From an uncultured Lachnospiraceae bacterium (GTDB lineage Bacteria > Bacillota > Clostridia > Lachnospirales > Lachnospiraceae), in assembly GCA_937891165.1 (NCBI GenBank), contig CALAEX010000156.1, positions 1 to 32,403 on the forward strand: 32,403 nucleotides of DNA, given 5' to 3'. Of this stretch, positions 16,194 to 24,759 are shown one piece after another. Within the stretch, counting starts at the first letter, position 1, and every line of letters starts with the position of its first letter. Made by a program: the position numbers and the translations under genes. A model generated the notes under the pieces. The model worked only from the letters and a program-made list of their open reading frames with translations, made no database searches and was not told the DNA's origin.

Positions 16194-17402
16194 ATGAAAA
16201 TAGCAGTATTAGGCTACGGCACTATTGGTTCAGGCGTAGTAGAAGCGTTAGAAAGAAATGGAGAAAGTATTGCAAAACGTGCAGGTGAAAAAATTTCTGT
16301 CAAATATGTATTAGATTTAAGAGAGTTTCCAGGAAGTTCTATAGAGGATATTCTTGTACATGATTTTTCTATTATTGCAACAGATGAAGAAGTAGGTTGT
16401 GTTGTAGAAACAATGGGTGGTGTAGAACCAGCGTATTCTTATGTAAAGGAATGTTTACTTCGTGAAAAGAGTGTTTGTACTTCCAATAAGGAATTAGTAG
16501 CAAAGCATGGTGCAGAGTTACTTGAAATTGCTAGACAGAATAAAGTAAATTTCTTATTTGAAGCAAGTGTAGGCGGTGGTATTCCAATTATCCGTCCATT
16601 AAATCAGTCATTAACCGCAGATGAAATTTTAGAAATTAGTGGTATTGTGAATGGTACAACAAACTATATTTTAACTAAGATGAGTCAAGAAGGTGAAACA
16701 TTTGAGTCGGCATTAGCATCTGCTCAAAAGTTAGGCTATGCAGAGCGTCATCCAGAAGCAGATGTGGAAGGATACGATGCAGGTCGTAAGATAGCAATCT
16801 TAACTTCTCTTGCATATGGTATGCAAGTAGATTACGAAGATGTTTATATGGAAGGTATTACAAAGATTACAGATACCGATTTTAAATATGCAAAAGTATT
16901 AAATGCAGAAATTAAGTTATTGGCTACAGAAAAGAAAAATGGAACAGATATTTATGCAATGGTAACACCAAAAATGATACGTGATAACAATCCATTATAT
17001 AGTGTACGTGGAGTATTCAACAGTATTTTAGTAAAAGGCAATTTATTAGGAGATGTTATGTTCTACGGAAGTGGAGCAGGAAAACTTCCAACAGCAAGTG
17101 CTGTAGTGTCTGATGTTGTAGAGGCAGTGAAGCATAAAGGTGCAAATATTCCAATGATTTGGAGTAGTAAGAAACTTTCTTTATCTGATAGATTAGATGC
17201 AGAAAGTGGATTCTTTGTTCGTGTTCCAGAAGCAGAGGCAGAAAAAGCAAAAGAACTCTTTGGTGAGGTAGAAGAAGTTTCTGCTGATGTGGCAGGAGAA
17301 TTTGCTTTTGTAACAAAGAAGATGAGCGAAAGAAGTTTTGCAGAAAAGGCAGCACAAGTAACGGTATTGAATCGAATTCGTACAGAGTGGTGTGTACAGT
17401 AG
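16194..17402 (+). CDS. hom: Homoserine dehydrogenase
   Basis: 402 residues. The Rossmann start is KIAVLGYGTIGSGVVEAL. Catalytic-domain hallmarks follow: SVGGGIPIIRPL, GIVNGTTNYILTKM and DVEGYDAGRKIAIL, the last with the conserved aspartate and lysine region. The C-terminal 70 or so residues (FFVRVPEAEAEKAKELFG) look like an ACT-type regulatory domain, suggesting feedback control by threonine. The enzyme reduces aspartate semialdehyde to homoserine, the branch point for threonine and methionine. The start has AAGGAGG 6 bases upstream. The next gene encodes the phosphoglycerate-mutase-like protein often proposed as homoserine kinase, so the pair likely makes phosphohomoserine. Confidence 0.95.
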   Translation: MKIAVLGYGTIGSGVVEALERNGESIAKRAGEKISVKYVLDLREFPGSSIEDILVHDFSIIATDEEVGCVVETMGGVEPAYSYVKECLLREKSVCTSNKELVAKHGAELLEIARQNKVNFLFEASVGGGIPIIRPLNQSLTADEILEISGIVNGTTNYILTKMSQEGETFESALASAQKLGYAERHPEADVEGYDAGRKIAILTSLAYGMQVDYEDVYMEGITKITDTDFKYAKVLNAEIKLLATEKKNGTDIYAMVTPKMIRDNNPLYSVRGVFNSILVKGNLLGDVMFYGSGAGKLPTASAVVSDVVEAVKHKGANIPMIWSSKKLSLSDRLDAESGFFVRVPEAEAEKAKELFGEVEEVSADVAGEFAFVTKKMSERSFAEKAAQVTVLNRIRTEWCVQ

Positions 17403-17426
17403 GGAATTGTCAAATGTACTATTTCA

Positions 17427-17452
17427 AGGGGTTGTCTATGTTGACAGCCCCT
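17427..17452 (+). terminator. GC-rich hairpin between hom and apgM, terminator or attenuator
   Basis: AGGGGTTGTC (17427-17436) pairs with GACAGCCCCT (17443-17452) with one G-T pair and a 6-base loop. The tail AATTGTATATA is only weakly T-rich, so partial termination or processing between the two genes is more likely than a full stop. Confidence 0.5.
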
Positions 17453-17481
17453 AATTGTATATATTGGAAAGGAGAAGTTTT

Positions 17482-18687
17482 ATGAAGTATATTATTGTTT
17501 TAGGAGATGGAATGTCAGACCATCCATTAGAGGCGTTGAATGGAAAAACACCATTAGAAGTGGCAAATAAGCCAGTAATGGATGAGTTAGCTGGAAAGGG
17601 ACAGATGGGACTTGCTGCAACAATTCCAGAGGGTATGAGTCCGGGAAGTGATACTGCAAATTTGGCAGTGCTTGGATATAATCCACGGAAGTATTATACA
17701 GGACGCTCCCCATTAGAAGCATTGAGTATTGGAGTAGATTTAAAAGAAACAGATGTAGCATTGCGTTGTAATGTTGTAACACTTTCAGATGACGAAAAAC
17801 CATATGAGGAAAAGACGATTTTAGACCATAGTTCTAGTGAAATTAGTACAGAGGATGCTGCTATATTAATAGAAGCTGTGCGAAAAGAATTAGAAAATGA
17901 TATTTATAAATTTTATGTTGGAACAAGTTATCGTCATCTTACCGTTTGGGATAAAGGACGTGTAGTGGAATTAACACCACCACATGATGTATTGGGTAAG
18001 ACGATAGGAGAATATTTACCACAAGAAGTTGATTTCAGAGAGATGATGAAAAAGAGTTATGATATTTTAAATCATCATCCATTAAATGAAGAACGTGCAA
18101 AACAAGGATTAAATAAAGCAAATTCTCTTTGGTTTTGGGGAGCAGGTACTCGTCCTTGTTTAACTTCTTTTGAAGAAAAGACTGGAAAAAAAGGAGTTAT
18201 GATTTCAGCAGTGGATTTGCTCAAAGGTATTGCAGTAGGGGCTGGCATGAAGGTTGTAAAAGTAGAAGGAGCAAATGGTACATTACATACGAATTATGAA
18301 GGAAAGGCACAGGCAGCCGTAGATGCTTTATTGAAAGAAGGATATGACTTTGCGTATATTCATGTGGAAGCACCAGATGAAATGGGTCATCGTGGAGAGT
18401 TAGAATGTAAAATTCAGTCGATTGAATATTTAGATAGCAGAGTAATAAAAGTAATAAAAGAACAGATGGATGCTTCAGGAGAAGAATACCGTATGTTGAT
18501 TACTCCAGACCATCCAACACCACTTGCACTTCGTACTCATGTAGCAGAACCTGTACCATTTGTATTGTATGACAATACAAGAGAAAGAAGACGTATTGCA
18601 AAGTACAATGAGAAAGAAGCAAAAGAGAGTGGATTTTTGTTAGAAAATGGATATGAACTTATAGAGTTATTATTTCAAGAGCAATAA
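17482..18687 (+). CDS. apgM: Cofactor-independent phosphoglycerate mutase-like protein, proposed homoserine kinase
   Basis: 401 residues from the ATG at 17482 (AAAGGAG just upstream; an open frame reaches back to 17455 without a site). The alkaline-phosphatase-superfamily start YIIVLGDGMSDHP carries the first metal ligand, followed by SPGSDTANLAVLGYNP with the phospho-serine position, and HVEAPDEMGHRGE and LITPDHPTPLALRTH with further metal ligands. This matches the archaeal-type ApgM group. Members next to threonine genes were annotated as proposed homoserine kinases because such genomes lack ThrB; the position directly after hom supports that role here. Phosphoglycerate mutase activity cannot be excluded from sequence. 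Confidence 0.88.
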   Translation: MKYIIVLGDGMSDHPLEALNGKTPLEVANKPVMDELAGKGQMGLAATIPEGMSPGSDTANLAVLGYNPRKYYTGRSPLEALSIGVDLKETDVALRCNVVTLSDDEKPYEEKTILDHSSSEISTEDAAILIEAVRKELENDIYKFYVGTSYRHLTVWDKGRVVELTPPHDVLGKTIGEYLPQEVDFREMMKKSYDILNHHPLNEERAKQGLNKANSLWFWGAGTRPCLTSFEEKTGKKGVMISAVDLLKGIAVGAGMKVVKVEGANGTLHTNYEGKAQAAVDALLKEGYDFAYIHVEAPDEMGHRGELECKIQSIEYLDSRVIKVIKEQMDASGEEYRMLITPDHPTPLALRTHVAEPVPFVLYDNTRERRRIAKYNEKEAKESGFLLENGYELIELLFQEQ

Positions 18688-18700
18688 AAGGAGTAGGTAA

Positions 18701-18791
18701 AGTTCTTGATTTATTTGATATCTGATAAGGACTGTTCCGTTTCTTCCCGAGCGAGAGCGTGTCCTAGAAGATATCAAATAAATTAAAACTT
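18701..18791. repeat. Intergenic terminal-inverted-repeat element, copy 2 (about 91 bp)
   Basis: An 18-base end (18706-18723, ending TTTGATATCT) is mirrored at 18769-18786 with one mismatch. Inside, AAGGAC and GTGTCCT can pair around a small CGTTTC/GAGCG hairpin. The shared inner words TGTTCCGTTTC and GTGTCCTA match copy 1 at 11515. It fills the gap between the convergent apgM and prfC genes and may serve as a two-way terminator. Confidence 0.75.
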
Positions 18792-18806
18792 TTATATGTG
18801 TTTTAT

Positions 18807-20396
18807 TTATACTCGTCCAAACTCGGATAATACTAATTGTTTATTACGTTCTTGGACTGTACGGATACTCCATTCATGTGTGAATAAAAGGAGTGGTCTG
18901 TCTTTTAAGTCTTTTACTTTCTTTGTATCAGAGGTGACATTTAAGGAAGCCACATCAATTTGTGGGTTTTCAATCCAGCGAATATATTCATATGGGAGTT
19001 GGTCCATACGAATTTCTACACCATATTCGGATTCTAGGCGGAATTTTAATACATCAAATTGAAGGACACCAACGACACCAACAATAATTTCTTCCATACC
19101 TGTGTTAAATTCTTGGAAAATTTGAATTGCTCCTTCTTGGGCAATCTGGTTGACACCTTTAATAAATTGTTTTCGTTTCATTGTGTCTACTTGACGGATT
19201 TTTGCAAAGTGTTCTGGAGCGAAAGTAGGAATTCCTTCATAAGCAAATTTCTTATTTGGCATACAAAGCGTATCTCCAATAGAGAAAATACCTGGGTCAA
19301 ATACACCAATAATATCGCCTGCATACGCTTCTTCTACAATCTTTCTTTCTTGAGCCATCATCTGTTGTGGTTGAGAAAGACGGATTTTTTTATTACCTTG
19401 TACATGGTTTACTTCCATACCTGCTTCAAAGCGTCCAGAGCAAATACGCATAAACGCAATACGGTCACGATGAGCTTTGTTCATATTTGCTTGAATTTTA
19501 AACACAAAGGCGGAGAATTCATTTTCTACAGGGTCAATAAGACCATTGTCTGATTTACGAGGCAATGGAGTAGAAGTCATTGCAAGGAAATGTTTTAAAA
19601 AGGTTTCTACACCAAAGTTTGTTAGGGCAGAACCAAAAAAGACAGGAGTTAATTCACCAGCACTGACTAATTCCATATCAAATTCACTACCAGCACCACC
19701 AAGTAAGTCAATTTCATCTACTAAGTTTTGGTGATTTTCTCTGCCAATAATGTCATCTAAGTTTTCGTCACCAAGGTCAGCTTCTATTGTTTCTACTTCG
19801 GTTTGACCGCTATTTGCGGCAAAGAAACGAGTAATTTTCTTTGTATTTCTATCGTAAACACCACGGAAGTTCTTTCCAGAGCCAATTGGCCAATTCATAG
19901 GACAAGTTTGAATCCCAAGTACACTTTCGATTTCATCTAATAATTCAAATGTATTTCTAGCTTCACGGTCTAATTTATTTACAAAAGTAAAAATTGGAAT
20001 ATGACGCATTACACAAACTTTAAAGAGTTTAATTGTTTGTGCTTCTACACCTTTTGATGCATCAATGACCATGACTGCAGAGTCAGCAGCCATTAATGTA
20101 CGGTATGTGTCTTCAGAGAAGTCTTGATGACCAGGGGTATCCAAAATATTGATACAATATCCATCATAATTGAATTGCATTACAGATGAAGTAACAGAAA
20201 TACCACGTTCTTTTTCGATTTCCATCCAGTCAGATACCGCATGTTTGGCTGTTTTTTTTGCTTTAACAGAGCCAGCAAGATTAATTGCTCCACCATATAA
20301 TAAAAGTTTTTCGGTTAAGGTAGTTTTACCAGCATCCGGATGAGAGATGATGGCAAAGGTACGACGTTTATTAATTTCTTGTGCATATTGTCCCAT
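18807..20396 (-). CDS. prfC: Peptide chain release factor 3
   Basis: 529 residues from the ATG at 20396 (GGAGGA just upstream), the same length as E. coli RF3; a longer open frame to 20462 lacks a ribosome site. The GTPase domain has G1 SHPDAGKTT (19-27), ERGISVTSS in switch I, DTPGHQDF as G3 and NKLDREA as G4. The middle phrase GVYDRNTKKITRF and the later RLSQPQQMMAQER and GDIIGVFDPGIFSIGDTL are typical of RF3 and exclude EF-G. RF3 is a ribosome-dependent GTPase that recycles RF1 and RF2 after termination. It is a single-gene unit on the minus strand, convergent with apgM, with its own promoter at 20471-20499. Confidence 0.96.
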   Translation of the reverse strand: MGQYAQEINKRRTFAIISHPDAGKTTLTEKLLLYGGAINLAGSVKAKKTAKHAVSDWMEIEKERGISVTSSVMQFNYDGYCINILDTPGHQDFSEDTYRTLMAADSAVMVIDASKGVEAQTIKLFKVCVMRHIPIFTFVNKLDREARNTFELLDEIESVLGIQTCPMNWPIGSGKNFRGVYDRNTKKITRFFAANSGQTEVETIEADLGDENLDDIIGRENHQNLVDEIDLLGGAGSEFDMELVSAGELTPVFFGSALTNFGVETFLKHFLAMTSTPLPRKSDNGLIDPVENEFSAFVFKIQANMNKAHRDRIAFMRICSGRFEAGMEVNHVQGNKKIRLSQPQQMMAQERKIVEEAYAGDIIGVFDPGIFSIGDTLCMPNKKFAYEGIPTFAPEHFAKIRQVDTMKRKQFIKGVNQIAQEGAIQIFQEFNTGMEEIIVGVVGVLQFDVLKFRLESEYGVEIRMDQLPYEYIRWIENPQIDVASLNVTSDTKKVKDLKDRPLLLFTHEWSIRTVQERNKQLVLSEFGRV

Positions 20397-20470
20397 AAAG
20401 TCCTCCATAAAAAATAGGAATGTGATAGTGTATTTATAATAACTAAAAAGTTTTTTATTCAAACTTAATT

Positions 20471-20499
20471 ATTATAGCATATCTTTTCGAGAGAAGCAA
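20471..20499 (-). promoter_or_regulatory. Promoter of prfC
   Basis: Read on the minus strand: TTGCTT (20499-20494), 17 bases, TATAAT (20476-20471). It lies about 75 bases before the prfC start. Confidence 0.65.
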
Positions 20500-20612
20500 G
20501 GAGGCAAATTTTCAGCTTCAAATGAAAAGTGATGTAAAAAATTATACCATTTTGACTCTTTTCTAAAACAATTTATTTTACAATAGTCTCATAAAACTCA
20601 TTTTTCCATAGC

Positions 20613-20641
20613 TTGACTCATAGGAAAATAAGAGTTACAAT
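20613..20641 (+). promoter_or_regulatory. Promoter of the DUF4298-MATE unit
   Basis: TTGACT (20613-20618), 17 bases, TACAAT (20636-20641). A similar TTGACT with TTACAAT occurs 61 bases upstream (20552 and 20578) but with a spacing that is too long. Apart from the two divergent promoters I see nothing else in 20397-20684. Confidence 0.6.
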
Positions 20642-20684
20642 GATTGTAATAAAGAAAATTTTACTATAAAGGCAGGGAAAAGAG

Positions 20685-20990
20685 ATGGAGCAAGTCGCTA
20701 GAATACAAAGGATGGAGCAGTTCTTAAATGAATCAACAGGTATGATTCAAGAGTTTTCAGCTGTTTTTGAACGATTTTTACAGTGTCAGGAAGGAATCGA
20801 GCAGTTGAAGCAATATTATGGAAGTGAAGAATGGTATCAGGATTTGGAAGCTTATGATAACAAACAATTGCCGAAGGGATTAAGATGTGGTGTATTGTCT
20901 GAAGATTTAATCTATAATATGTTGACTGATTATCATGAGTTAGCAATTCAGATGTTAGAGACAGGGACAGGAATTGTAAAAAGGTACTAG
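20685..20990 (+). CDS. DUF4298 small protein
   Basis: 101 residues, mostly helical, acidic, with no signal peptide or membrane segment. It matches the DUF4298 pattern: ARIQRMEQFLNE at the start, LEQLKQYYGSEEWYQDLEAY-like wording in the middle (here IEQLKQYYGSEEWYQDLEAY), and RCGVLSEDLIYNMLTDYHEL near the end. Function of the family is unknown. It lies 28 bases before a MATE exporter gene on the same strand and under the same promoter, so the two are probably co-transcribed. The start follows GGCAGGGAAAAGAG, a moderate ribosome site. Confidence 0.85.
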   Translation: MEQVARIQRMEQFLNESTGMIQEFSAVFERFLQCQEGIEQLKQYYGSEEWYQDLEAYDNKQLPKGLRCGVLSEDLIYNMLTDYHELAIQMLETGTGIVKRY

Positions 20991-21018
20991 AAAGGCGACA
21001 AAGGAGGCAGACAAAGGT

Positions 21019-22377
21019 ATGTTTTCAAAACAACAAAAAAAGGCGAAAGTTGATTTAACGAATGGACCAATTGTAAAAGGAATGATTTCTTTTGCAATAC
21101 CAATCTTTTTTGGACAGTTGTTGCAACAATTTTACAACATGGCAGATGCTTGGGTAGTCGGAAATTTTGCAGATAACAATGCATTTGCAGCAGTTAGTTC
21201 CACAGGTAGTTTGATTTTTTTGATTATTGGTTTTTTTAATGGTATTGGTATTGGTGGTGGTGTTATCATTTCTCGTTATGTAGGAGCAGGAAATAAAGAA
21301 ATGGTACAAAAAGCGATACATACAAATTTCTTGTTTGGAATCATTGCTTCGATTGCCTCTACGATTGTTGGCTTATTGTTAGTTCCACATTTACTGGTTT
21401 GGATGAAAGTTCCAGAAGAAGTATTACCAAGTTCACGTACTTATTTTACGATTTATTTTGCAGGTGTATCTACGGTCATTATGTATAACATTGGTATGTC
21501 GATTTTAAGAGCTTTAGGAGATAGTCTTCGTCCATTATATTATTTAGCAATTTCCTCTATTACAAATATTATATTAGACCTTGTGTTTGTTATAGGTTTT
21601 GATATGGGGGTAGCAGGTGTAGGTATTGCAACGGTAATTGCACAAGGACTTAGTGCCGTACTTTGTATTATTCAAATGTGTAGAAATGAAGATGAAACAA
21701 TTCGACTTGATTTTAGAAAATTGAAATTTCATAAAAAAGTGATGTTAGAGGTGATTCGTCAAGGGTTGCCAACGGGTGTACAAAACTCCGTGATTAGTAT
21801 TGGAAATATGGTAGTACAGACCAATATCAATAGTTTTGGTTCGTTTGCAATGGCAGGATATGGTGCATTTGCAAAATTAGAAGGACTTGCATTTCTTCCA
21901 ATTATGAGTGTTTCTATGACATTACCAACCTTTATTAGTCAAAATTTAGGTGCACGTAAACCAGAGCGAGCAAAAAAAGGAGCATTGTATGGATTGCTTG
22001 CTGGTATGGTAATGGCAGAAATTGTAGGAGTTTTTATGTTTTTCGCTTCTAAATATGTGCTACGAATTTTTGTAGATGCACCAGAAGCTATTGCTTTTGG
22101 ACAAATGCATATGCGTGTCGTTTGCCTATTCTTTTTCTTATTAGCATTTTCTAATTGTGCGGCAGGAGTTCTTCGTGGTTGTGGAAAAGCAATTGTGCCA
22201 ATGATAACAATGTTAGTATTTTGGTGTGGTGTCAGAATTTTATATGTAACAACCGCATTAAAATTTGTAAATGAATTTTATATGATTTCATGGGCATATC
22301 CATTGACATGGTCATTGAGTGGTATTATCTTTTTAGTATTTTTATTAAAAACCAATTGGGCAAAAAGTTTTGGATAA
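21019..22377 (+). CDS. MATE-family efflux transporter
   Basis: 452 residues with about twelve hydrophobic segments. The start has the MATE hallmark FFGQLLQQFYNMADAWVVGNF-like region (positions about 30-50), then GIGIGGGVIISRYVGAGN, and the corresponding second-half motif AMAGYGAFAKLEGLAFLPIM and FISQNLGARKPERAKKG. Family members export drugs and other cationic or metabolic compounds in exchange for sodium ions or protons across the inner membrane. AAAGGAGG lies ahead of the start. The substrate cannot be told. It is followed 24 bases later by a metallo-hydrolase gene. Confidence 0.93.
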   Translation: MFSKQQKKAKVDLTNGPIVKGMISFAIPIFFGQLLQQFYNMADAWVVGNFADNNAFAAVSSTGSLIFLIIGFFNGIGIGGGVIISRYVGAGNKEMVQKAIHTNFLFGIIASIASTIVGLLLVPHLLVWMKVPEEVLPSSRTYFTIYFAGVSTVIMYNIGMSILRALGDSLRPLYYLAISSITNIILDLVFVIGFDMGVAGVGIATVIAQGLSAVLCIIQMCRNEDETIRLDFRKLKFHKKVMLEVIRQGLPTGVQNSVISIGNMVVQTNINSFGSFAMAGYGAFAKLEGLAFLPIMSVSMTLPTFISQNLGARKPERAKKGALYGLLAGMVMAEIVGVFMFFASKYVLRIFVDAPEAIAFGQMHMRVVCLFFFLLAFSNCAAGVLRGCGKAIVPMITMLVFWCGVRILYVTTALKFVNEFYMISWAYPLTWSLSGIIFLVFLLKTNWAKSFG

Positions 22378-22401
22378 TAAAAATGAAAGGAATAGAATGA
22401 T

Positions 22402-23256
22402 ATGGTGTCTATGAGAAAATATAATTTGGATTTAGGTGGCGGAAGTCTTTTGCAGATTGCGAATAGAAGTAGTTCACAAATGATGTCTTATCTTATTGAT
22501 TGTCCAAATGGAAATGTTATTGTCATTGATGGTGGTATGTACTGTAAAGAAGATGCAGAAAATCTTTATTATGAACTAGAAAAAAGAGGAAAAAAGGTAG
22601 ATTTTTGGTTTTTTACGCATTGTCATGTTGACCACTATGGTGCATTTCTTTACTTAGCAGAACAAAGGAATTTTGATATTATGATTGATCATCTATGTTT
22701 TCATTTCCCAAGTCGTGACTGGTTAATGACAAAAGAAGATAAAAAATATACGGAACAGTTTTTTTCTTTCATGGATAATAGTAATTTTTCTGTTGTTACA
22801 CCAAAATATGGAGATGTTTTTGAATGTGGTGGCATTAATATTGAAGTTCTAAATGAACCAATGAACTATGAAAATTATCCTTCTATTAATCCAACAGGTA
22901 TTATTCTCAAAGTACATTTTCCAAAACGTGATGTTTTATTCCTTGGTGATTATGATATTCATGCAGAAGAAGAGTATCGAAATAGTTTTTCTATTGAAAA
23001 ATTAAGATGTGATATTGTACAAATGGCACATCACGGTCAAGGCGGTGTGAGTCAGGAGTTCTATGAGTTGATTCAGCCGAAATATTGTCTTTATACAGCA
23101 CCAGATTGGCTTTGGGAAAATAACATTTATGGTTGTAATAATCCAGATACAAGGGGTACGGGGCGTTTTAAAACATTGGAAACAAGACGTTGGATGGCAG
23201 AAATGAATGTAATTCGAAGTTTTTATTTAGGAGAAGGAGATTGGTTGTTTACTTAA
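22402..23256 (+). CDS. Metallo-beta-lactamase-fold hydrolase
   Basis: 284 residues. The metal-binding signature THCHVDHYG gives H73, H75, D77 and H78; later ligands are D183 in LFLGDYD and the histidines of MAHHGQGG (210-211). The fold resembles the ComEC/Rec2-type hydrolase domain, but there are no membrane segments, so it is a free cytoplasmic enzyme. Substrate unknown; phosphodiester or ester bonds are both possible. The ATG at 22402 follows AAAGGA by 10 bases; a second ATG at 22411 is possible. Its co-direction and short gap suggest it ends the DUF4298-MATE unit, which is closed by a strong terminator. Confidence 0.85.
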   Translation: MVSMRKYNLDLGGGSLLQIANRSSSQMMSYLIDCPNGNVIVIDGGMYCKEDAENLYYELEKRGKKVDFWFFTHCHVDHYGAFLYLAEQRNFDIMIDHLCFHFPSRDWLMTKEDKKYTEQFFSFMDNSNFSVVTPKYGDVFECGGINIEVLNEPMNYENYPSINPTGIILKVHFPKRDVLFLGDYDIHAEEEYRNSFSIEKLRCDIVQMAHHGQGGVSQEFYELIQPKYCLYTAPDWLWENNIYGCNNPDTRGTGRFKTLETRRWMAEMNVIRSFYLGEGDWLFT

Positions 23257-23291
23257 TTTGAAAATGGAGATAATTATATACTATACAAAAT

Positions 23292-23330
23292 ATTGGAGGG
23301 TAGAATTACCCTCCAATGTATTTTTCTATT
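23292..23330. terminator. Bidirectional terminator between the hydrolase gene and hisS
   Basis: A perfect 11-bp stem, ATTGGAGGGTA (23292-23302) with TACCCTCCAAT (23307-23317), with a 4-base loop. T-rich sequence lies on the right, and A-rich sequence on the left gives a T tract on the minus strand, so both convergent genes can end here. Confidence 0.85.
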
Positions 23331-23349
23331 TTATTAGTAATAAGTATTG

Positions 23350-24588
23350 TTATTTCTGCAATATTTTTAATTCCCCTGTTTCATCTGTAATCAAACAAGC
23401 ATAAAATCCAGCATCTTCTAATTTACCAAATAATTTACCAACTTTCTTTGGTTTTTCAAAGAGTGTAACATCATATTCGTTACGGAATTCATCTGCTTTT
23501 TGAATAGCATTGACAATCTCACTTGCAGGATAAATAATAGCGAGTTTCTTTTTGGAAGCCTGTATGGAAGTTTGTTTATCCATTAAAATGCTGGCAATAC
23601 GTTCAAATCCAATGGAAAAACCAACTGCTGGAACGCTTTCACCAATAAATTTACCAATCATATTGTCGTAACGGCCACCACCAGCGATAGAGCTACCAAA
23701 ATCTAATGATTCTACCTCAAAAATAGTACCAGTATAGTAACCTTGTCCACGAACGAGGGAGCAGTCATATTCAATTTCATAACGATTGTTGGATAACTGA
23801 CGAATTAGTTTAATAATAGAAGCAACACTATCAACAGCTTCGGTATCTGTGCAGTAGGTTCTAGCATCTTCTAACGTAAATGGAGTATTTCCCATTATAG
23901 TGACAAATTTTTCTACGGTATCTTCTGCAAATCCTTTTTCTAATAATTCTTTGCGAACACCTGTAGCACCAATTTTATCCAATTTATCAAACGTAATACA
24001 TACGCTATCCGCATCTTCTAATGCAAATCCAGCAGAAGTAATTAAGTTCTTTAAAATACGACGGTCATTGATTCTTACTTTAAAGTTTTCAATTCCAATG
24101 GCAAGTAATGCTTTCGCTGTTGTATCAATCAATTCTACTTCACAGTTAATGGAGGAAGAACCTAAAATATCAATATCACATTGTACAAATTCACGTAAAC
24201 GACCTTTTTGTGGGCGTTCAGCACGGAATACACGGTCTAACTGAATTACTTTAAATGGAGTATTTAATTTACTACGGTTACAAGCATAGTAACGAGAGAG
24301 TGGTAATGTTAAATCATAACGCAAACCAATGTCGGATAATTCTTTTGGATTGCCACTTTCTAGTGCTTCGGTTAATTTTTCCCCACGCTTTAATATTTTA
24401 AATAATAAATTTAAGTTTTCGCCACCTTCACTTTTATCTAAGTTTTCCATATCTTCTAAGATAGGGGTAGTAATGCGTTCAAAACCGCAAGAACGGTAAG
24501 TTTCTAAAATTTTTCCCTGTAAGTAATCACGCAGGGCAGTTTCTTTTGGTAAATAGTCGTTTGTTCCTTTTACAGAAGTTATTTTCAT
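23350..24588 (-). CDS. hisS: Histidine--tRNA ligase
   Basis: 412 residues from the ATG at 24588 (GGAG about 10 bases upstream); an open frame extends to 24654 without a site. Class II synthetase motifs are in order: motif 1 region KGTNDYLPKETALRDYL and ERITTPILEDM, motif 2 FRAERPQKGRLREFVQCDID, the histidine-specific phrase SLVRGQGYYTGTIFEV (LVRGLDYYT in many other HisRS), and motif 3 SIAGGGRYDNMIGKF with GFSIGFERI. A C-terminal anticodon-binding domain follows (KKLAIIYPASEI). It charges tRNA-His. It is the second gene on the minus strand after rpsT but separated from it by a terminator. No T-box leader is visible in the 95 bases available. Confidence 0.95.
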   Translation of the reverse strand: MKITSVKGTNDYLPKETALRDYLQGKILETYRSCGFERITTPILEDMENLDKSEGGENLNLLFKILKRGEKLTEALESGNPKELSDIGLRYDLTLPLSRYYACNRSKLNTPFKVIQLDRVFRAERPQKGRLREFVQCDIDILGSSSINCEVELIDTTAKALLAIGIENFKVRINDRRILKNLITSAGFALEDADSVCITFDKLDKIGATGVRKELLEKGFAEDTVEKFVTIMGNTPFTLEDARTYCTDTEAVDSVASIIKLIRQLSNNRYEIEYDCSLVRGQGYYTGTIFEVESLDFGSSIAGGGRYDNMIGKFIGESVPAVGFSIGFERIASILMDKQTSIQASKKKLAIIYPASEIVNAIQKADEFRNEYDVTLFEKPKKVGKLFGKLEDAGFYACLITDETGELKILQK

Positions 24589-24682
24589 AATTATCTTTCT
24601 CCTTATTTTATTTTTTAACAAAATCAAATTACGTATTCGGTTATGAGCAAGCAACGAAGCGGATTGCGAATATATGACTTAG

Positions 24683-24717
24683 AAAATAAAAAACGCCGTA
24701 GCTTCCCCACGGCGTTT
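24683..24717 (-). terminator. Intrinsic terminator of rpsT
   Basis: AAACGCCGT (24691-24699) pairs with ACGGCGTTT (24709-24717) around a 9-base loop. On the minus strand the hairpin is followed by TTTTTATTTTCT. Confidence 0.92.
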
Positions 24718-24759
24718 GAAATTTTATCCATCTTGATAAGTATTCGGAAAGAATATATA

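Noticed and set aside
17056..17413. Minus-strand open frames over the 3' end of hom
   Set aside because: Shadows of an intact gene, without initiation signals.
18796..19734. Plus-strand open frames of 62-164 codons
   Set aside because: They lie inside prfC, which is unmistakable on the minus strand, and their products match nothing.
24589..24682. T-box leader for hisS
   Set aside because: The gap is too short and holds neither a T-box motif nor an antiterminator stem.
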